From the NCBI GenBank assembly GCA_022446985.1, contig JAKVBD010000058.1, forward strand, positions 1-32,520: a DNA stretch of 32,520 nucleotides. The letters are read 5' to 3'. Under the pieces are notes generated by a model. It worked only from the letters and a program-made list of their open reading frames with translations, was not told the origin of the DNA and made no database searches. A program made the translations under genes and the position numbers. This document shows, piece after piece, positions 24,266 through 32,520 of the stretch. Origin of the DNA: Lentisphaerales bacterium. GTDB lineage: Bacteria > Verrucomicrobiota > Lentisphaeria > Lentisphaerales > Lentisphaeraceae. Position 1 is the first letter of the stretch. The number at the start of each line of letters is the position of its first letter.

Positions 24266-25396
24266 CTACATCATCTTCTTGAGGATGGTCAGTATATATT
24301 CTTCATCAAGAGGAATAGAGTAAGATCCACCTTCAAAAGACTTCATAGCACCTATGCCGTCCTGAAGAACAAAACGAATCTTCCCACTGCGAGCTTTTTT
24401 GTCAGTCCTCATCTTAATGACCAGATTTTCAAGACTGGTACCTTCTGGTACTGAAACAGGTAATCCGCACTTTTTTAATAAAGCAATAGTTCTATTTCTT
24501 TCATCTTCAGTTACAAGGCCTCTGTCAAAGGCTATCTCAATCTGCACGACCATGCCGATTGCAACACATTCACCATGAGTGTAGGTATAACCACAAAGAG
24601 TTTCAAAAGCTCTTCCTGCAGTATGGCCTAGATTGAGCACCTGACGTAAGTTGCTCTCTTTTTCGTCTTTCTTGACAACGGTATACTTTACTTCGCAATT
24701 TTTGTAGGCTATATGCTCACAAGCGGCGTCATCAAGATCGGCTACCTCTCCACTACAAATAGAATTGATGTTTAATTCGAGCCATTCAAAAAGTTCAGAA
24801 TCAGCAAGACAAGCATGTTTGACAGTTTCAGCCAGTCCACTGCGAATTTCTCTAACAGGTAGAGTTTTCCAGCATTCTATATCTAGATAAACCTTAGCCG
24901 GTTGATTAAAAAGGCCGATAAGATTTGTCGCATGCGGTGTATCTACAGCTGTTTTTCCGCCAACACTGGCGTCAGCAGCCGAGAGTAAAGTTGTTGAATA
25001 GTTAATAAATGGGATACCGCGGCCAAAAGTCCCTGCGAGGAAACCACCAAGGTCAGAAACAACACCACCACCAAGAGCAATCACAGCAGAGTCACGACCA
25101 AAGCCTGCTTCGAGCATTTGGTCTTCTAGAGAAATCTTAGTTTCACGCGTCTTATTTGTTTCGCCGGCAGCCATTACAAATAAATCTGTCTTCAGGCCAG
25201 CTTCAGTAAGCTTTTGATGCAGATCTTTGGCGTATAGTTTTTCTACATTTGAATCAGTAATAAGTGCATATCGCGAAGCCTTAGGAGTTAATCCGTTTAA
25301 TAGATCCTGAACAAGATCATCGAAAAGGTTACGACCGATTTGTATGTCGTAAGAATCATCTACAGTCCTTTTAAGAGGAACGTGAAAGCTGGACAT
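24266..25396 (-). CDS. aroB: 3-dehydroquinate synthase
   Basis: It converts DAHP to 3-dehydroquinate, the second step of the shikimate pathway, using NAD+ and a divalent metal. The 376-residue protein has the NAD-binding motif ALGGGVVSDLGGF (about 108-119), TTLLSAADASVGGKTAVD, and metal ligands Glu190 (GLAETVKH), His258 (LNLGHTAGRAFE) and His274 (YTHGECVAIGM). Some positions are unusual (STTLLSAADA rather than PTTLLAQVDA, and TPHATNLIG rather than GKNMIG), so a related sugar-phosphate cyclase cannot be excluded, but as the only candidate here AroB is the natural call. ATG 25396 has CGGAG upstream. No other aro genes are adjacent. Confidence 0.87.
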   Translation of the reverse strand: MSSFHVPLKRTVDDSYDIQIGRNLFDDLVQDLLNGLTPKASRYALITDSNVEKLYAKDLHQKLTEAGLKTDLFVMAAGETNKTRETKISLEDQMLEAGFGRDSAVIALGGGVVSDLGGFLAGTFGRGIPFINYSTTLLSAADASVGGKTAVDTPHATNLIGLFNQPAKVYLDIECWKTLPVREIRSGLAETVKHACLADSELFEWLELNINSICSGEVADLDDAACEHIAYKNCEVKYTVVKKDEKESNLRQVLNLGHTAGRAFETLCGYTYTHGECVAIGMVVQIEIAFDRGLVTEDERNRTIALLKKCGLPVSVPEGTSLENLVIKMRTDKKARSGKIRFVLQDGIGAMKSFEGGSYSIPLDEEYILTILKKMM

Positions 25397-25542
25397 GAGT
25401 AACTCCGAAATTATAATTTTTGCTCAAAGCTAAAGCTCTTCCGGTGGCATTCAAGATCTTACATAAATTTTAAGTTAAAATAATGATTGCATCTTTAGAT
25501 GACGAATTTAAATTGAGCTCAAATTTTTAATAAGGAAAAGTT

Positions 25543-26019
25543 ATGTCAGTAGATCCAGAAGATCAGTTTATTGAAAAAATTATTTCAACTGTTGAAGCGA
25601 ACGGTTACCCGGAAAAAAAAGTTTCACTGCCATTAGCAAAAGTTAAAGGTGCTGCTGAAAGTCGTGGTTTAGATCTGGATATGATTCTATCGCGCTTGGG
25701 TATGAAAGGTTTCTATGGGAATGTTTCTGGTGAGAAATTAATTTTCTCTGAGACTCAAGAAGATCAGTCATCTGCTGGAGCCAATCCTTTTGCAAATATG
25801 GGGAATATGGGCGGCATGGCAGATATGCTTGGCGGCATGGATCTAAGTGCTTTACAGAATATGTCTCAAGAAGAGCTCATGGAGCAGGTAAGTAACCTTA
25901 TGGGAAATATGACTCCGGAGCAGCAGCAAGGGATGATGGATATGTACCAGAATATGTCAGATGAAGAAAAAGAACAGATTCTCAATAAAGGCAAGGATAT
26001 GGGCCTTTTTAATAAATAA
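25543..26019 (+). CDS. Hypothetical Met/Gly-rich acidic protein
   Basis: I do not recognise this 158-residue protein. The N-terminal 70 residues look folded (EKIISTVEANGYPEKKVSLPLAKVKGAAESRGLDLDMILSRL). The second half is low complexity, with runs of Met, Gly and Asn (NMGNMGGMADMLGGMD) and then amphipathic helices MSQEELMEQVSNLMGNMTPEQQQGMMDMYQNMSDEEKEQIL. Such Met-rich helices occur in chaperone-like or signal-sequence-binding proteins, but that is analogy only. No signal peptide. ATG 25543 has AAGGA upstream. Its position divergent from aroB suggests no specific pathway. Confidence 0.7.
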   Translation: MSVDPEDQFIEKIISTVEANGYPEKKVSLPLAKVKGAAESRGLDLDMILSRLGMKGFYGNVSGEKLIFSETQEDQSSAGANPFANMGNMGGMADMLGGMDLSALQNMSQEELMEQVSNLMGNMTPEQQQGMMDMYQNMSDEEKEQILNKGKDMGLFNK

Positions 26020-26076
26020 TTGTTAGTTTTGCAATTCTGCTGAAGTAGTAGTTTGTTAAAATCAAAGGTGAATTCT

Positions 26077-26973
26077 ATGAGATATATCTGCTACTTCTTT
26101 TTTTTGCTTTCCATTAACTGGGCTTTGGCTCAAGGGAATAATCAGCCAAATGGAACCAAGGTTGATTATAAGGCTAAAAACATATCTGAACAGTTAGATG
26201 TTATCTATGCCTCCTATGGCGATCGCCAAATGAAATTGAACCTTTTCCTCCCCAAAGGTGAAGGCCCTTTCCCGGGAATTGCCCTTATTCATGGTGGCGG
26301 CTGGATGAAAGGTTCAAAAGAAAAATTCACCAACCATGGCAGAGCTTTTGCAGATAAAGGCTATGTAGTCGCAGTTGTTGGTTACCGGCTTTCTACTGAA
26401 GCAAAATTCCCAGCAGCTATACATGATTGCAAAGCTGCTGTTCGCTGGCTGAGAGCGAATGCAGCTAAGTTTAAATTGGACAGTAAAAGAATAGCCGCTG
26501 TCGGTGGTTCAGCTGGAGGGTATCTAGCCTCCTTGCTTTCAACCAGCTCACAAGTTAACGTTCTCGAGGGAAGTGTAGGTAATCTCGAATATTCCAGTGC
26601 TGTACAAGCCTCTGTAAATTGGGCTGGTCCAGTCAATAACTATGAGAGGTTCACGGCAGAAAATGCACCTAAGCCCTCTCAGGCACCATTACTCTTTTTC
26701 GGGGGTACAGTTCAGCAGTTTCCAGAAGTCTATAAACTGGGTTCACCCAATACTCATATCGATCAAAATACCCCTCCACAATTTCTCGTAGATAGTGAGT
26801 TCGATGCACCACCGACAAGATACACAACTATGAAGCGTAAATTAACTGATTTAGGCATTCCGTTTGAATATGTGAATATTAAAGGCGGTAAGCATGGTTG
26901 CTGGAACCGAAACCCCTGGTTCAAACAATACATTGAAAAGACTGATAATTTCTTAAAAAAACACCTCAAATAA
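26077..26973 (+). CDS. Secreted alpha/beta hydrolase (BD-FAE/esterase-lipase type)
   Basis: The 298-residue protein carries a signal peptide (MRYICYFFFLLSINWALAQ) and an esterase fold. It has the oxyanion loop HGGGW (72-76), nucleophile Ser145 in GGSAGG, a possible acid residue around Asp243 and His273 in KGGKHGCW. This pattern is shared with bifunctional feruloyl/acetyl-xylan esterase-like enzymes that act on plant or algal polysaccharides. The open frame extends to a TTG at 26053, but ATG 26077 is chosen: it is preceded by AAAGGTG and starts the signal peptide directly. The next gene, also a secreted esterase, begins 12 bases after the stop, so the pair is an operon for extracellular ester hydrolysis. 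Confidence 0.88.
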   Translation: MRYICYFFFLLSINWALAQGNNQPNGTKVDYKAKNISEQLDVIYASYGDRQMKLNLFLPKGEGPFPGIALIHGGGWMKGSKEKFTNHGRAFADKGYVVAVVGYRLSTEAKFPAAIHDCKAAVRWLRANAAKFKLDSKRIAAVGGSAGGYLASLLSTSSQVNVLEGSVGNLEYSSAVQASVNWAGPVNNYERFTAENAPKPSQAPLLFFGGTVQQFPEVYKLGSPNTHIDQNTPPQFLVDSEFDAPPTRYTTMKRKLTDLGIPFEYVNIKGGKHGCWNRNPWFKQYIEKTDNFLKKHLK

Positions 26974-26985
26974 AAGGCAGTACCT

Positions 26986-27906
26986 ATGAGAATTCTATTA
27001 TCAATTTTAAGTCTTTGTCTTTTAAGTAGTTTACAAGCTCAAGAAAACAATGTTAAGAAAAAGAAGCAACTACCAGCATTTAAGTGGGTCAATGAAATTC
27101 CAAATAAATTTAAGCTCCCAGGCCTGAGGCATGGAACCTTCAAAAGTCCTTCCATGGAAGTTGCTGTAGGCTATTGCATCTATATCCCTAAGTCTTACAA
27201 GCAAAATCAGAAGAAGCGCTTTCCTGTCGTCTACTACCTACATGGAGGCCGTCCGGGCAGTGAAGTGAAGAGCGTTAGGATCGCAAAATATGTTCATCAG
27301 GCTATGGAGAAAGGTGATATTGAACCGGCACTGTATGTTTTTGTAAATGGCGGTCCTGTAAGTCACTACAATCTTCCTGAACTTAAAAATCACATGGGAG
27401 AGGATATCTTTATTAAAGAGTTGATTCCTCATATCGATAAAACTTATCGCACTATAACAGATAGATCAGCGAGAGGCGTGGAAGGTTTTTCTCAGGGAGG
27501 ACGTGGCACGACCAGAATTATGTTTAAGTATCCGAATTTATTTAGCTCATGTTCTCCTGGAGGCTCTGGCTATGCTACAGAAAAGAAGATTTCAGAAGAG
27601 AACGGTATGGAGAATCCAAACTTAGTTTTTGCGAAAGGTTACAATACTTGGGATTTAGCGAGAAAGTACAATGAACAATATAAGGAAAGCTATCCTCTGG
27701 ATATTCTAATACATGTAGGTACAAAAGGCTTTAATTATCAAAACAACTTAGAATATATGACATTCCTAGACAGCTTAAAGATTCCATACAGGAAAGTAAT
27801 TGTCGAGGATGCCCCACATAGCGCATCGATTATCTATGATAAGAAAGGGTCTGAAATTCTAAAATTTCATTCAGATAACTTTACCAGGACAGGTAAAAAC
27901 AAATAA
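26986..27906 (+). CDS. Secreted esterase (esterase D/feruloyl-esterase-like alpha/beta hydrolase)
   Basis: The 306-residue protein has a signal peptide (MRILLSILSLCLLSSLQAQ) and a PF00756-type esterase domain. Visible are YCIYIPKSY, the strand VVYYLHGGRPG, the nucleophile Ser169 in GFSQGG and a His in EDAPHSA near the C-terminus. Esterases of this type release feruloyl or acetyl groups from polysaccharides, or act on trehalose esters or enterobactin; the exact substrate cannot be read. It follows another secreted hydrolase by 12 bases and probably shares its transcript. A weak AT-rich inverted repeat after the stop (AACTTTA/TAAAGTT near 27904-27925) could help end transcription. Confidence 0.85.
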   Translation: MRILLSILSLCLLSSLQAQENNVKKKKQLPAFKWVNEIPNKFKLPGLRHGTFKSPSMEVAVGYCIYIPKSYKQNQKKRFPVVYYLHGGRPGSEVKSVRIAKYVHQAMEKGDIEPALYVFVNGGPVSHYNLPELKNHMGEDIFIKELIPHIDKTYRTITDRSARGVEGFSQGGRGTTRIMFKYPNLFSSCSPGGSGYATEKKISEENGMENPNLVFAKGYNTWDLARKYNEQYKESYPLDILIHVGTKGFNYQNNLEYMTFLDSLKIPYRKVIVEDAPHSASIIYDKKGSEILKFHSDNFTRTGKNK

Positions 27907-27945
27907 CTTTATCAATATTTAAAGTTTCTAGCTCTTACATGACGA

Positions 27946-28950
27946 CTAATCCGTAAGAAGTAAGGGCTCTAAACCAAGTTGTTTGTAGTAATTCGCTAAC
28001 TCTTTACATTTTGCTTCAAAGTAGGCATTGAACCATTTTTCATAATCAGTCAGAATGAGTGGCGATTTACTCTTCTTACAAAGCAACTCTTGAACTGCTT
28101 TTATGCCTGATAGTATGGCCGTATGTACTCCTTGGCCTGATGCAGGATCAATAACACAGGCAGCATCTCCTACCAAGGCTAAACCTGGGAGACTCAGATT
28201 CCTAAACTTTCTCCAGGTCATATTTTGTGCAGTGATTTGCCCGACCATTTTGTATTTCTCCAAAGAATTTGGAGGTCTTGAGTTTTGTTGACCTTTAAGA
28301 GTAAGTTTAGTCCAAGTGTAAGTATTTTCAGCAGCTACGATCCAGTGCCAGCCTTTCTCTTCTGTATGAAATTCAAAGATTTGCTCTTCTTGTAAGACGG
28401 GGCTTATACTAACCTGACCTGTAGTTACTATAAATTCAGGCGAAAAGTATTGCTCTTCTAGCTTTAGTTGCTTCCCGCTAAATCGCCTTACTCCTGAAGC
28501 ATCTATAATAAAATCTGTGGCTATTTCTTTCCCTTCATCTGTAAAAATACCAGAAATCCTTCCGGCTTTGTCAAAAATAAAGTGATGTGCATTTCCATGG
28601 ATTATATTTCCACCGCGTTTCTTTACTTCCTCCAAAAGGAATTGATCAAATCTATACCGGTTTATGTGATAGCCTACATCAGGGATTTCTTTATAATTGG
28701 AAAGTGGAGTTTTCTGACCATTGATAGAAATGAATGAGTATCGACCACATTTTGAGGCATCAAGAGGACCTTCGCATCTGATTAGTTTTAATAGTTTTAT
28801 GATATCGGGGTAAAGGCTCTGAAAAGGCTTATTATCAATTTGTTTTTTCTTTGGATAAATGACCGTTGGAGTTAAACCTGAATCAAGTGCTAAAAGAGCA
28901 GCCGCGGATGCTGCCGGACCTCCACCAATTATAACTAAATTACTATGCAT
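27946..28950 (-). CDS. FAD-dependent oxidoreductase (geranylgeranyl reductase/halogenase-like)
   Basis: This 334-residue flavoprotein belongs to the p-hydroxybenzoate hydroxylase-type fold. The N-terminal dinucleotide-binding motif is VIIGGGPAASAAALLAL, with a DASG motif in the middle (FIIDASGVRR) and the second FAD motif GLALVGDAACVIDPASGQGVHTAI. The central GWHWIV resembles the GWxWxIP motif of flavin-dependent halogenases. The chlorinating lysine motif is not evident, so a reductase or monooxygenase role is as likely. Its substrate is unknown. It is convergent with the esterase pair and transcribed away from the sulfatases. No strong ribosome site is visible before ATG 28950. Confidence 0.8.
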   Translation of the reverse strand: MHSNLVIIGGGPAASAAALLALDSGLTPTVIYPKKKQIDNKPFQSLYPDIIKLLKLIRCEGPLDASKCGRYSFISINGQKTPLSNYKEIPDVGYHINRYRFDQFLLEEVKKRGGNIIHGNAHHFIFDKAGRISGIFTDEGKEIATDFIIDASGVRRFSGKQLKLEEQYFSPEFIVTTGQVSISPVLQEEQIFEFHTEEKGWHWIVAAENTYTWTKLTLKGQQNSRPPNSLEKYKMVGQITAQNMTWRKFRNLSLPGLALVGDAACVIDPASGQGVHTAILSGIKAVQELLCKKSKSPLILTDYEKWFNAYFEAKCKELANYYKQLGLEPLLLTD

Positions 28951-29337
28951 ACTTAGTCTGACTATAAAATCCTATTCAGTTTCAAGAAAATCACAAGCAT
29001 TGCTTAATAGATATAACTTACAAAATATACTCGAGGAATGAAACCTGAAGGCAATAATGAGTTACTTTCAGAGAGCGATCTGAGCCGGCTCAAAAACTAA
29101 AAGAAAATCATTGAATGGAATTAAAATAGCAATTTAATGTAAAGTTATATTAGCCAGTAATTACTTTCAGATAGGTGCATTTACAATTTTCAGGATTGAA
29201 AATTATACTTAGGTTATGCTTGTTTTTATATTTTACTTATATTTTTTTTACATTAAATGTCATTTTATTATCCGGTAGTAACGTATTGAGTATAATATCA
29301 GATCAATATGTGCATGTTCTTTAGGAGAGTTAAGTGA
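28951..29337. other. Intergenic region between the flavoprotein and the sulfatases
   Basis: An AT-rich divergent promoter region. A TATAAT box is at 29291-29296 with TTATCC 17 bases upstream (29268-29273), a weak candidate sigma-70 promoter for the sulfatase series. Apart from a 20-codon frame at 29038-29100 without a usable ribosome site, no coding potential was seen. Confidence 0.4.
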
Positions 29338-29450
29338 AATGAATTATACATTTCCTAATATGGATTATGCCAGCTTTTGGATTCTTAGCTGACAACCAAA
29401 AGCCAAACATTGTATTTATACTAACTGATGACCAAGGCTGGAATATATAA
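29338..29450 (+). pseudogene. N-terminal remnant of a sulfatase
   Basis: The sequence encodes a signal-peptide-like stretch (FLIWIMPAFGFLA) then DNQKPNIVFILTDDQGWN, the N-terminal metal-binding strand of arylsulfatases. It stops at TAA 29448-29450, before any catalytic cysteine. An AGGAGAG ribosome site precedes it, and the ATG at 29340 is one base out of frame with the conserved part. The stop is followed directly, in the same frame, by the upstream extension of the next sulfatase. A deletion within tandem sulfatase genes would explain this. Confidence 0.75.
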
Positions 29451-29492
29451 ATGCTAAGAGAACCAGATCAAATAAGAAAAGGAAAAACTAGT

Positions 29493-30953
29493 ATGTGTGT
29501 CAGAGTATTTATCTTTTTATTTATCGCTTTAGGGGCTTTTGCCCAGGATAAGCCAAATATCGTCCTCTTTTTTATAGATGATATGGGCTATGGCGATATT
29601 GAACCATTTGGTTCAACTTTAAGTAAGACTCCTCATCTTAATAAAATGGCTAAGGAAGGTGCTAAGTTCACTAATTTCTATGTAAGCTCAACAGCTTGCA
29701 CGCCATCACGTTCAGCCCTTCTTACCGGATGTTATGCTGATCGCATATCGATGGATGGTAATGTTGTTTTTCCAGGGGACAAACGAGGCTTGAATCCAGC
29801 TGAGATAACAATTGCCGACATGCTTAAAACTCAAGGCTATACTACGGCCTGTATAGGAAAGTGGCACCTTGGTGATGCTCCGGAATTTATGCCGGACAAA
29901 CAAGGCTTTGATACCTACACTGGAATTCCTTATTCAAATGATATGTGGCCTGGACACAAGAATCATCCGCCACTGCCTTTCATTAAAAACCATAAAACAG
30001 TAGCACATGTTTCAGATCCACTCAGTCAGGCTTTGCTTGGTGATGCTCTAGCGGATGCCGCCGTTGAATTTATCGAAGTGAACAAAGATAAACCTTTTTT
30101 CCTTTATTTTCCTCATTCTATGGTTCATGTCCCGCGTTATGTTTTGAAAGAACGAGTCAGCCCTGAAATGAATAGCTTATCTCCAGTTGAACAGGCTTTA
30201 AAAATCCAGATTGAAGAGATCGATGCAAGTGTCGGTAGAGTCGTTGAAACTTTAGAGCAACATGGCTTATCTAAAAACACTCTCATCCTTTTTACATCTG
30301 ATAATGGTGGATCAGGTGCAACGTCCATGGGCGGCTTGCGCGGAGGTAAAGGCGGCCCTAAATATGAAGGGCATATGCGCGCCAGTACACTGGTTAAGTG
30401 GCCCGCAAAAATTCCGGCTGGTTTAGTAACTCATGAAATCGCTTCAACAATTGATGTTTTACCGACAATTGCCAGTATCACAGGGGGGCAAGCTCCTCAA
30501 GATCGCATTATCGATGGCAAAGATATTTCATCTCTGTTTATGAATTCTTCAGCTAAATCGCCGCATCCATATCATTTTTACGAATATGAAGGGATTCGCA
30601 AAGATAATTGGAAGCTCATGCTAAGTAAGAAAAAAGTTAAAAAGGGGAAGAAAAATACCTTTGCGACTAATCTTGAATTGTACGACTTAAATAAGGATGT
30701 GAGTGAGAAGAATAACCTTGCGTCTCAGCATCCTGAATTGGTTAAAGAACTTCATGCAAAACTTCTGGCACATAAGCAGGCTGTTCAAAGTAATCAGCGA
30801 CCAGCAGGTTTTGTGACTACTGCACCCAAACCGATTTCGACAGAAGGCTTGCCATTATTATCGGTATATCTTGGACGGGATAAAGAAGAAGTTATGAGAG
30901 CAGGTGCACTGCGAGGAAATAGTAATTTTCAGAAAGAAGATGAGGGGAAATAA
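29493..30953 (+). CDS. Secreted sulfatase (arylsulfatase family)
   Basis: The 486-residue protein has a signal peptide (MCVRVFIFLFIALGAFA) and an alkaline-phosphatase-superfamily sulfatase fold. The metal ligands FIDDMG are near residue 28. The active-site motif is CTPSR (69-73), in which Cys69 would be converted to formylglycine by a sulfatase-maturing enzyme. CIGKWHLGD, HSMVHVP and FTSDNGGSG complete the site. It hydrolyses sulfate esters, probably of algal or animal polysaccharides; the sulfatase subfamily cannot be assigned by eye. The frame is open back to 29451, but ATG 29493 starts the signal peptide and has AAGGA upstream. It is followed one base after its stop by a second sulfatase, forming an operon. 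Confidence 0.92.
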   Translation: MCVRVFIFLFIALGAFAQDKPNIVLFFIDDMGYGDIEPFGSTLSKTPHLNKMAKEGAKFTNFYVSSTACTPSRSALLTGCYADRISMDGNVVFPGDKRGLNPAEITIADMLKTQGYTTACIGKWHLGDAPEFMPDKQGFDTYTGIPYSNDMWPGHKNHPPLPFIKNHKTVAHVSDPLSQALLGDALADAAVEFIEVNKDKPFFLYFPHSMVHVPRYVLKERVSPEMNSLSPVEQALKIQIEEIDASVGRVVETLEQHGLSKNTLILFTSDNGGSGATSMGGLRGGKGGPKYEGHMRASTLVKWPAKIPAGLVTHEIASTIDVLPTIASITGGQAPQDRIIDGKDISSLFMNSSAKSPHPYHFYEYEGIRKDNWKLMLSKKKVKKGKKNTFATNLELYDLNKDVSEKNNLASQHPELVKELHAKLLAHKQAVQSNQRPAGFVTTAPKPISTEGLPLLSVYLGRDKEEVMRAGALRGNSNFQKEDEGK

Positions 30954-30954
30954 G

Positions 30955-32222
30955 ATGTTGAGCAGGCTATTTATATTTTTATTCGTAACTTTAAGTTTCT
31001 CATGCCTGGCACAGGAGAAGCCCAATATATTGATCATATTTACAGATGATCAGGGCTATGCAGATCTCGAGTGTTTTGGCAATACCAAGAATAAAACTCC
31101 GCGCCTCAATCAACTAGCTCAAGAAGGTACAAAATTTACCAGCTTTTATTCTCAGACAGTTTGTGGTCCATCGCGTTCAGCTCTTCTTACCGGACGTTAT
31201 CCATTTCGCAGCAAAGGTTGGGGGATGCCCGCCGAAGAAGTCACTTTCGCGGAAATCATGAAAGATGCTGGTTATCAAACGGCATGTGTGGGAAAGTGGG
31301 ATGTTTCAAGTCGTAAAGCGATTATTGATCGCATGCCGAATGCTCAAGGTTTTGATTACTACTTTGGGCCACTGGGGGCTAATGATAATGGTAAATGTAA
31401 ATTTCATGAGAATAATGAACCCGCAGGATCTACTTCAGATATGGCCGGACTCATTCGCCTTTATACAGATAAGTCTATTGAATATCTTAAAAATAAGCGA
31501 GATAAAAATAAGCCTTTTGTCCTCTACCTGGCACATACAATGATGCATCACCTAATTTTAAGGGTAAGTCTGCTGGAGGCTTATATGGCGATGTCGTTGA
31601 AGAGTTTGATTATGAAACCGGACGTTTACTGGACACTTTGGATGAGCTAGGATTGTCTAAAAACACCTTAGTCCTTTATACATCTGATAACGGGCCATGG
31701 AATCAACCGAAGTATTATAAAAATAAAAAGGGTCATCCTAAAGGTTCTATTTTCTGGGGGGAGTCTGGAGAGTTGAGAAATGGTAAAGGTTCACCCTATG
31801 AAGGCGGTTACCGCTTACCGTGTATTGCCCGTTGGCCAGGAAAGATACCCGCCGGAAGAAATTCCGATGCTATTTTTGCCACAATTGACTTCTTGCCGAC
31901 CTTTGCAACTCTATCCGGAGCTCAAGTTCCTAAGGATAGAATAATTGATGGTATAGACCAAGTGGCACTTTTATTTGGAAAGTCAGACGAGGGAAGAAAA
32001 GACTTTTTCTTTGATGTCGCTGGAGTGCGCCTAGGAGACTGGAAATACGTTTCTGCCAAGGCAAATTTTTATGGTTATGCAAAGGAAGATGACAGACCAC
32101 AATTAGATGAATTGTATAATCTATCAAAGGATATTGGTGAGAAAGAAAATTTAGCTCAAAAATATCCTGAGAAACTTCAAGAATTGAAAAAACTTTTTGA
32201 GTCAATAAAGACCTCAAGATAA
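30955..32222 (+). pseudogene. Second secreted sulfatase, interrupted by a frameshift
   Basis: A signal peptide (MLSRLFIFLFVTLSFSCLAQ) is followed by a complete set of sulfatase features split over two frames. Frame one gives IIFTDDQGY, the formylglycine motif CGPSR (Cys70), ACVGKWDVSS and LAHTMMHH. The reading must shift near 31549 (one base lost after the CAT at 31546-31548) to continue with PNFKGKSAGGLYGDVVEEFD, LYTSDNGPW, FLPTFATLSGA and the terminal WKYVSAKA region to TAA 32220-32222. Without correction, frame one ends at 31650 and loses the C-terminal metal and substrate residues. The homology is otherwise intact and there is no other damage, so the lesion is recent, or is a sequencing error. 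ATG 30955 has AGGGG upstream; gene 1 ends at 30953. Confidence 0.85.
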
Positions 32223-32228
32223 TCTATC

Positions 32229-32256
32229 AGTGCGGGGCTCACCCGCACTTTTATTA
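32229..32256 (+). terminator. Rho-independent terminator of the sulfatase operon
   Basis: AGTGCGGG (32229-32236) pairs with CCCGCACT (32242-32249) around loop GCTCA, followed by a T-rich run. It begins 7 bases after the second sulfatase stop. Confidence 0.88.
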
Positions 32257-32311
32257 AGACTTTTTTATTCCTGGTAAATTCATGGATGACTAATAGCTAA
32301 GTCAGCAAAGA

Positions 32312-32520
32312 CTACTGAACATTCATGAGAAGCTTATATCTACGAGCTTTAGGTTGGTTTATCTGGTATATTTCATCATGTAGTGCATCAAGTCGCTTGA
32401 GAATGACAGTTTCCTTCTCTTTGATTGAGAAGTAACGCCTCTGCGTGCATTGCTGTAAAAGCTCTATAATTCCTTTACAACTTTTAGATTCGGCAAATCG
32501 AATATCTTTAAGATAAGATA
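32312..32520 (-). CDS. C-terminal part of an unknown gene cut by the window end
   Basis: On the minus strand one frame is open from the window edge to TAG at 32314-32312, about 68 codons. The predicted end is charged and helical (SIKEKETVILKRLDALHDEIYQIN) and could form a coiled coil. No family is recognised, and the protein start lies outside the window. It converges with the sulfatase operon. Confidence 0.45.
   Translation of the reverse strand, partial: SYLKDIRFAESKSCKGIIELLQQCTQRRYFSIKEKETVILKRLDALHDEIYQINQPKARRYKLLMNVQ

Noticed and set aside
29038..29100. A 20-codon ORF before the sulfatases
   Set aside because: Only two bases separate the GAGGA-like sequence from its ATG, and the peptide has no recognisable feature.
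1..32520. CRISPR array, tRNA or rRNA genes
   Set aside because: No regularly spaced repeats and no cloverleaf or rRNA-like stretches were noticed. A covariance-model scan would be the decisive check.

Overview
The window looks like chromosome from a marine Lentisphaerota bacterium (Lentisphaera-like, PVC superphylum). The signs are an AT-rich sequence, secreted sulfatases, a very large PVC-type dehydrogenase/cytochrome c fusion, an ECF sigma factor next to a Ser/Thr kinase, a decayed type IV prepilin-like gene, and an excisionase-type HTH fused to a PTS EIIA domain. This placement is inferred from gene content only; no rRNA or tRNA gene was seen.

Layout. 1-702: a possible gene tail and a minus-strand prepilin-like pseudogene. 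878-3586: ECF sigma factor and an atypical membrane-anchored kinase with leucine-rich-type repeats. 3587-4333: PAS-AraC regulator. 4521-8701: a 1373-residue secreted fusion (ThuA, SGNH, PVC dehydrogenase, HEAT, cytochrome c) with a strong terminator. 9031-13189: two paralogous 314-residue flagellins on the minus strand, separated by a decayed IS5-like transposase. 13313-18892: mostly conserved genes (response regulator, rlmH, trmH-like methyltransferase, rpoN, WalJ-like metallohydrolase, CheY-like regulator, HTH-EIIA, trpF). 18919-22509: a minus-strand operon of unknown envelope proteins whose last gene, TPR-like, is a pseudogene. 22654-26019: an unknown protein, an IclR regulator, aroB and a Met-rich protein. 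26077-32222: secreted alpha/beta hydrolases, a flavoprotein, and a sulfatase series comprising a remnant, an intact gene and a frameshifted gene.

The most interesting signal is the 5' leader shared by the two flagellin genes. Each has a FliA-like promoter with identical internal spacing. It is followed by a leader of about 120 nt holding, in the same order, a hairpin with an AGGA loop that matches the CsrA/RsmA consensus, a potential H-type pseudoknot (7-bp S2, 2-nt L1, 11-nt L3 in both copies), a second GGA-loop hairpin (AAGGAG), and a third GGA hairpin over the Shine-Dalgarno. Several stems differ between copies by compensatory changes, so RNA structure appears to be under selection. A CheY-like gene at 17100 also has its Shine-Dalgarno in an AAGGA loop. 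Together these suggest a CsrA-type translational regulon for motility, with an RNA element I do not recognise.

The sulfatases, the esterases and the large dehydrogenase fusion fit a polysaccharide-degrading lifestyle, with sulfated or acylated glycans as plausible substrates. Gene decay is frequent: prepilin, transposase, TPR protein, a sulfatase stub and a sulfatase frameshift.
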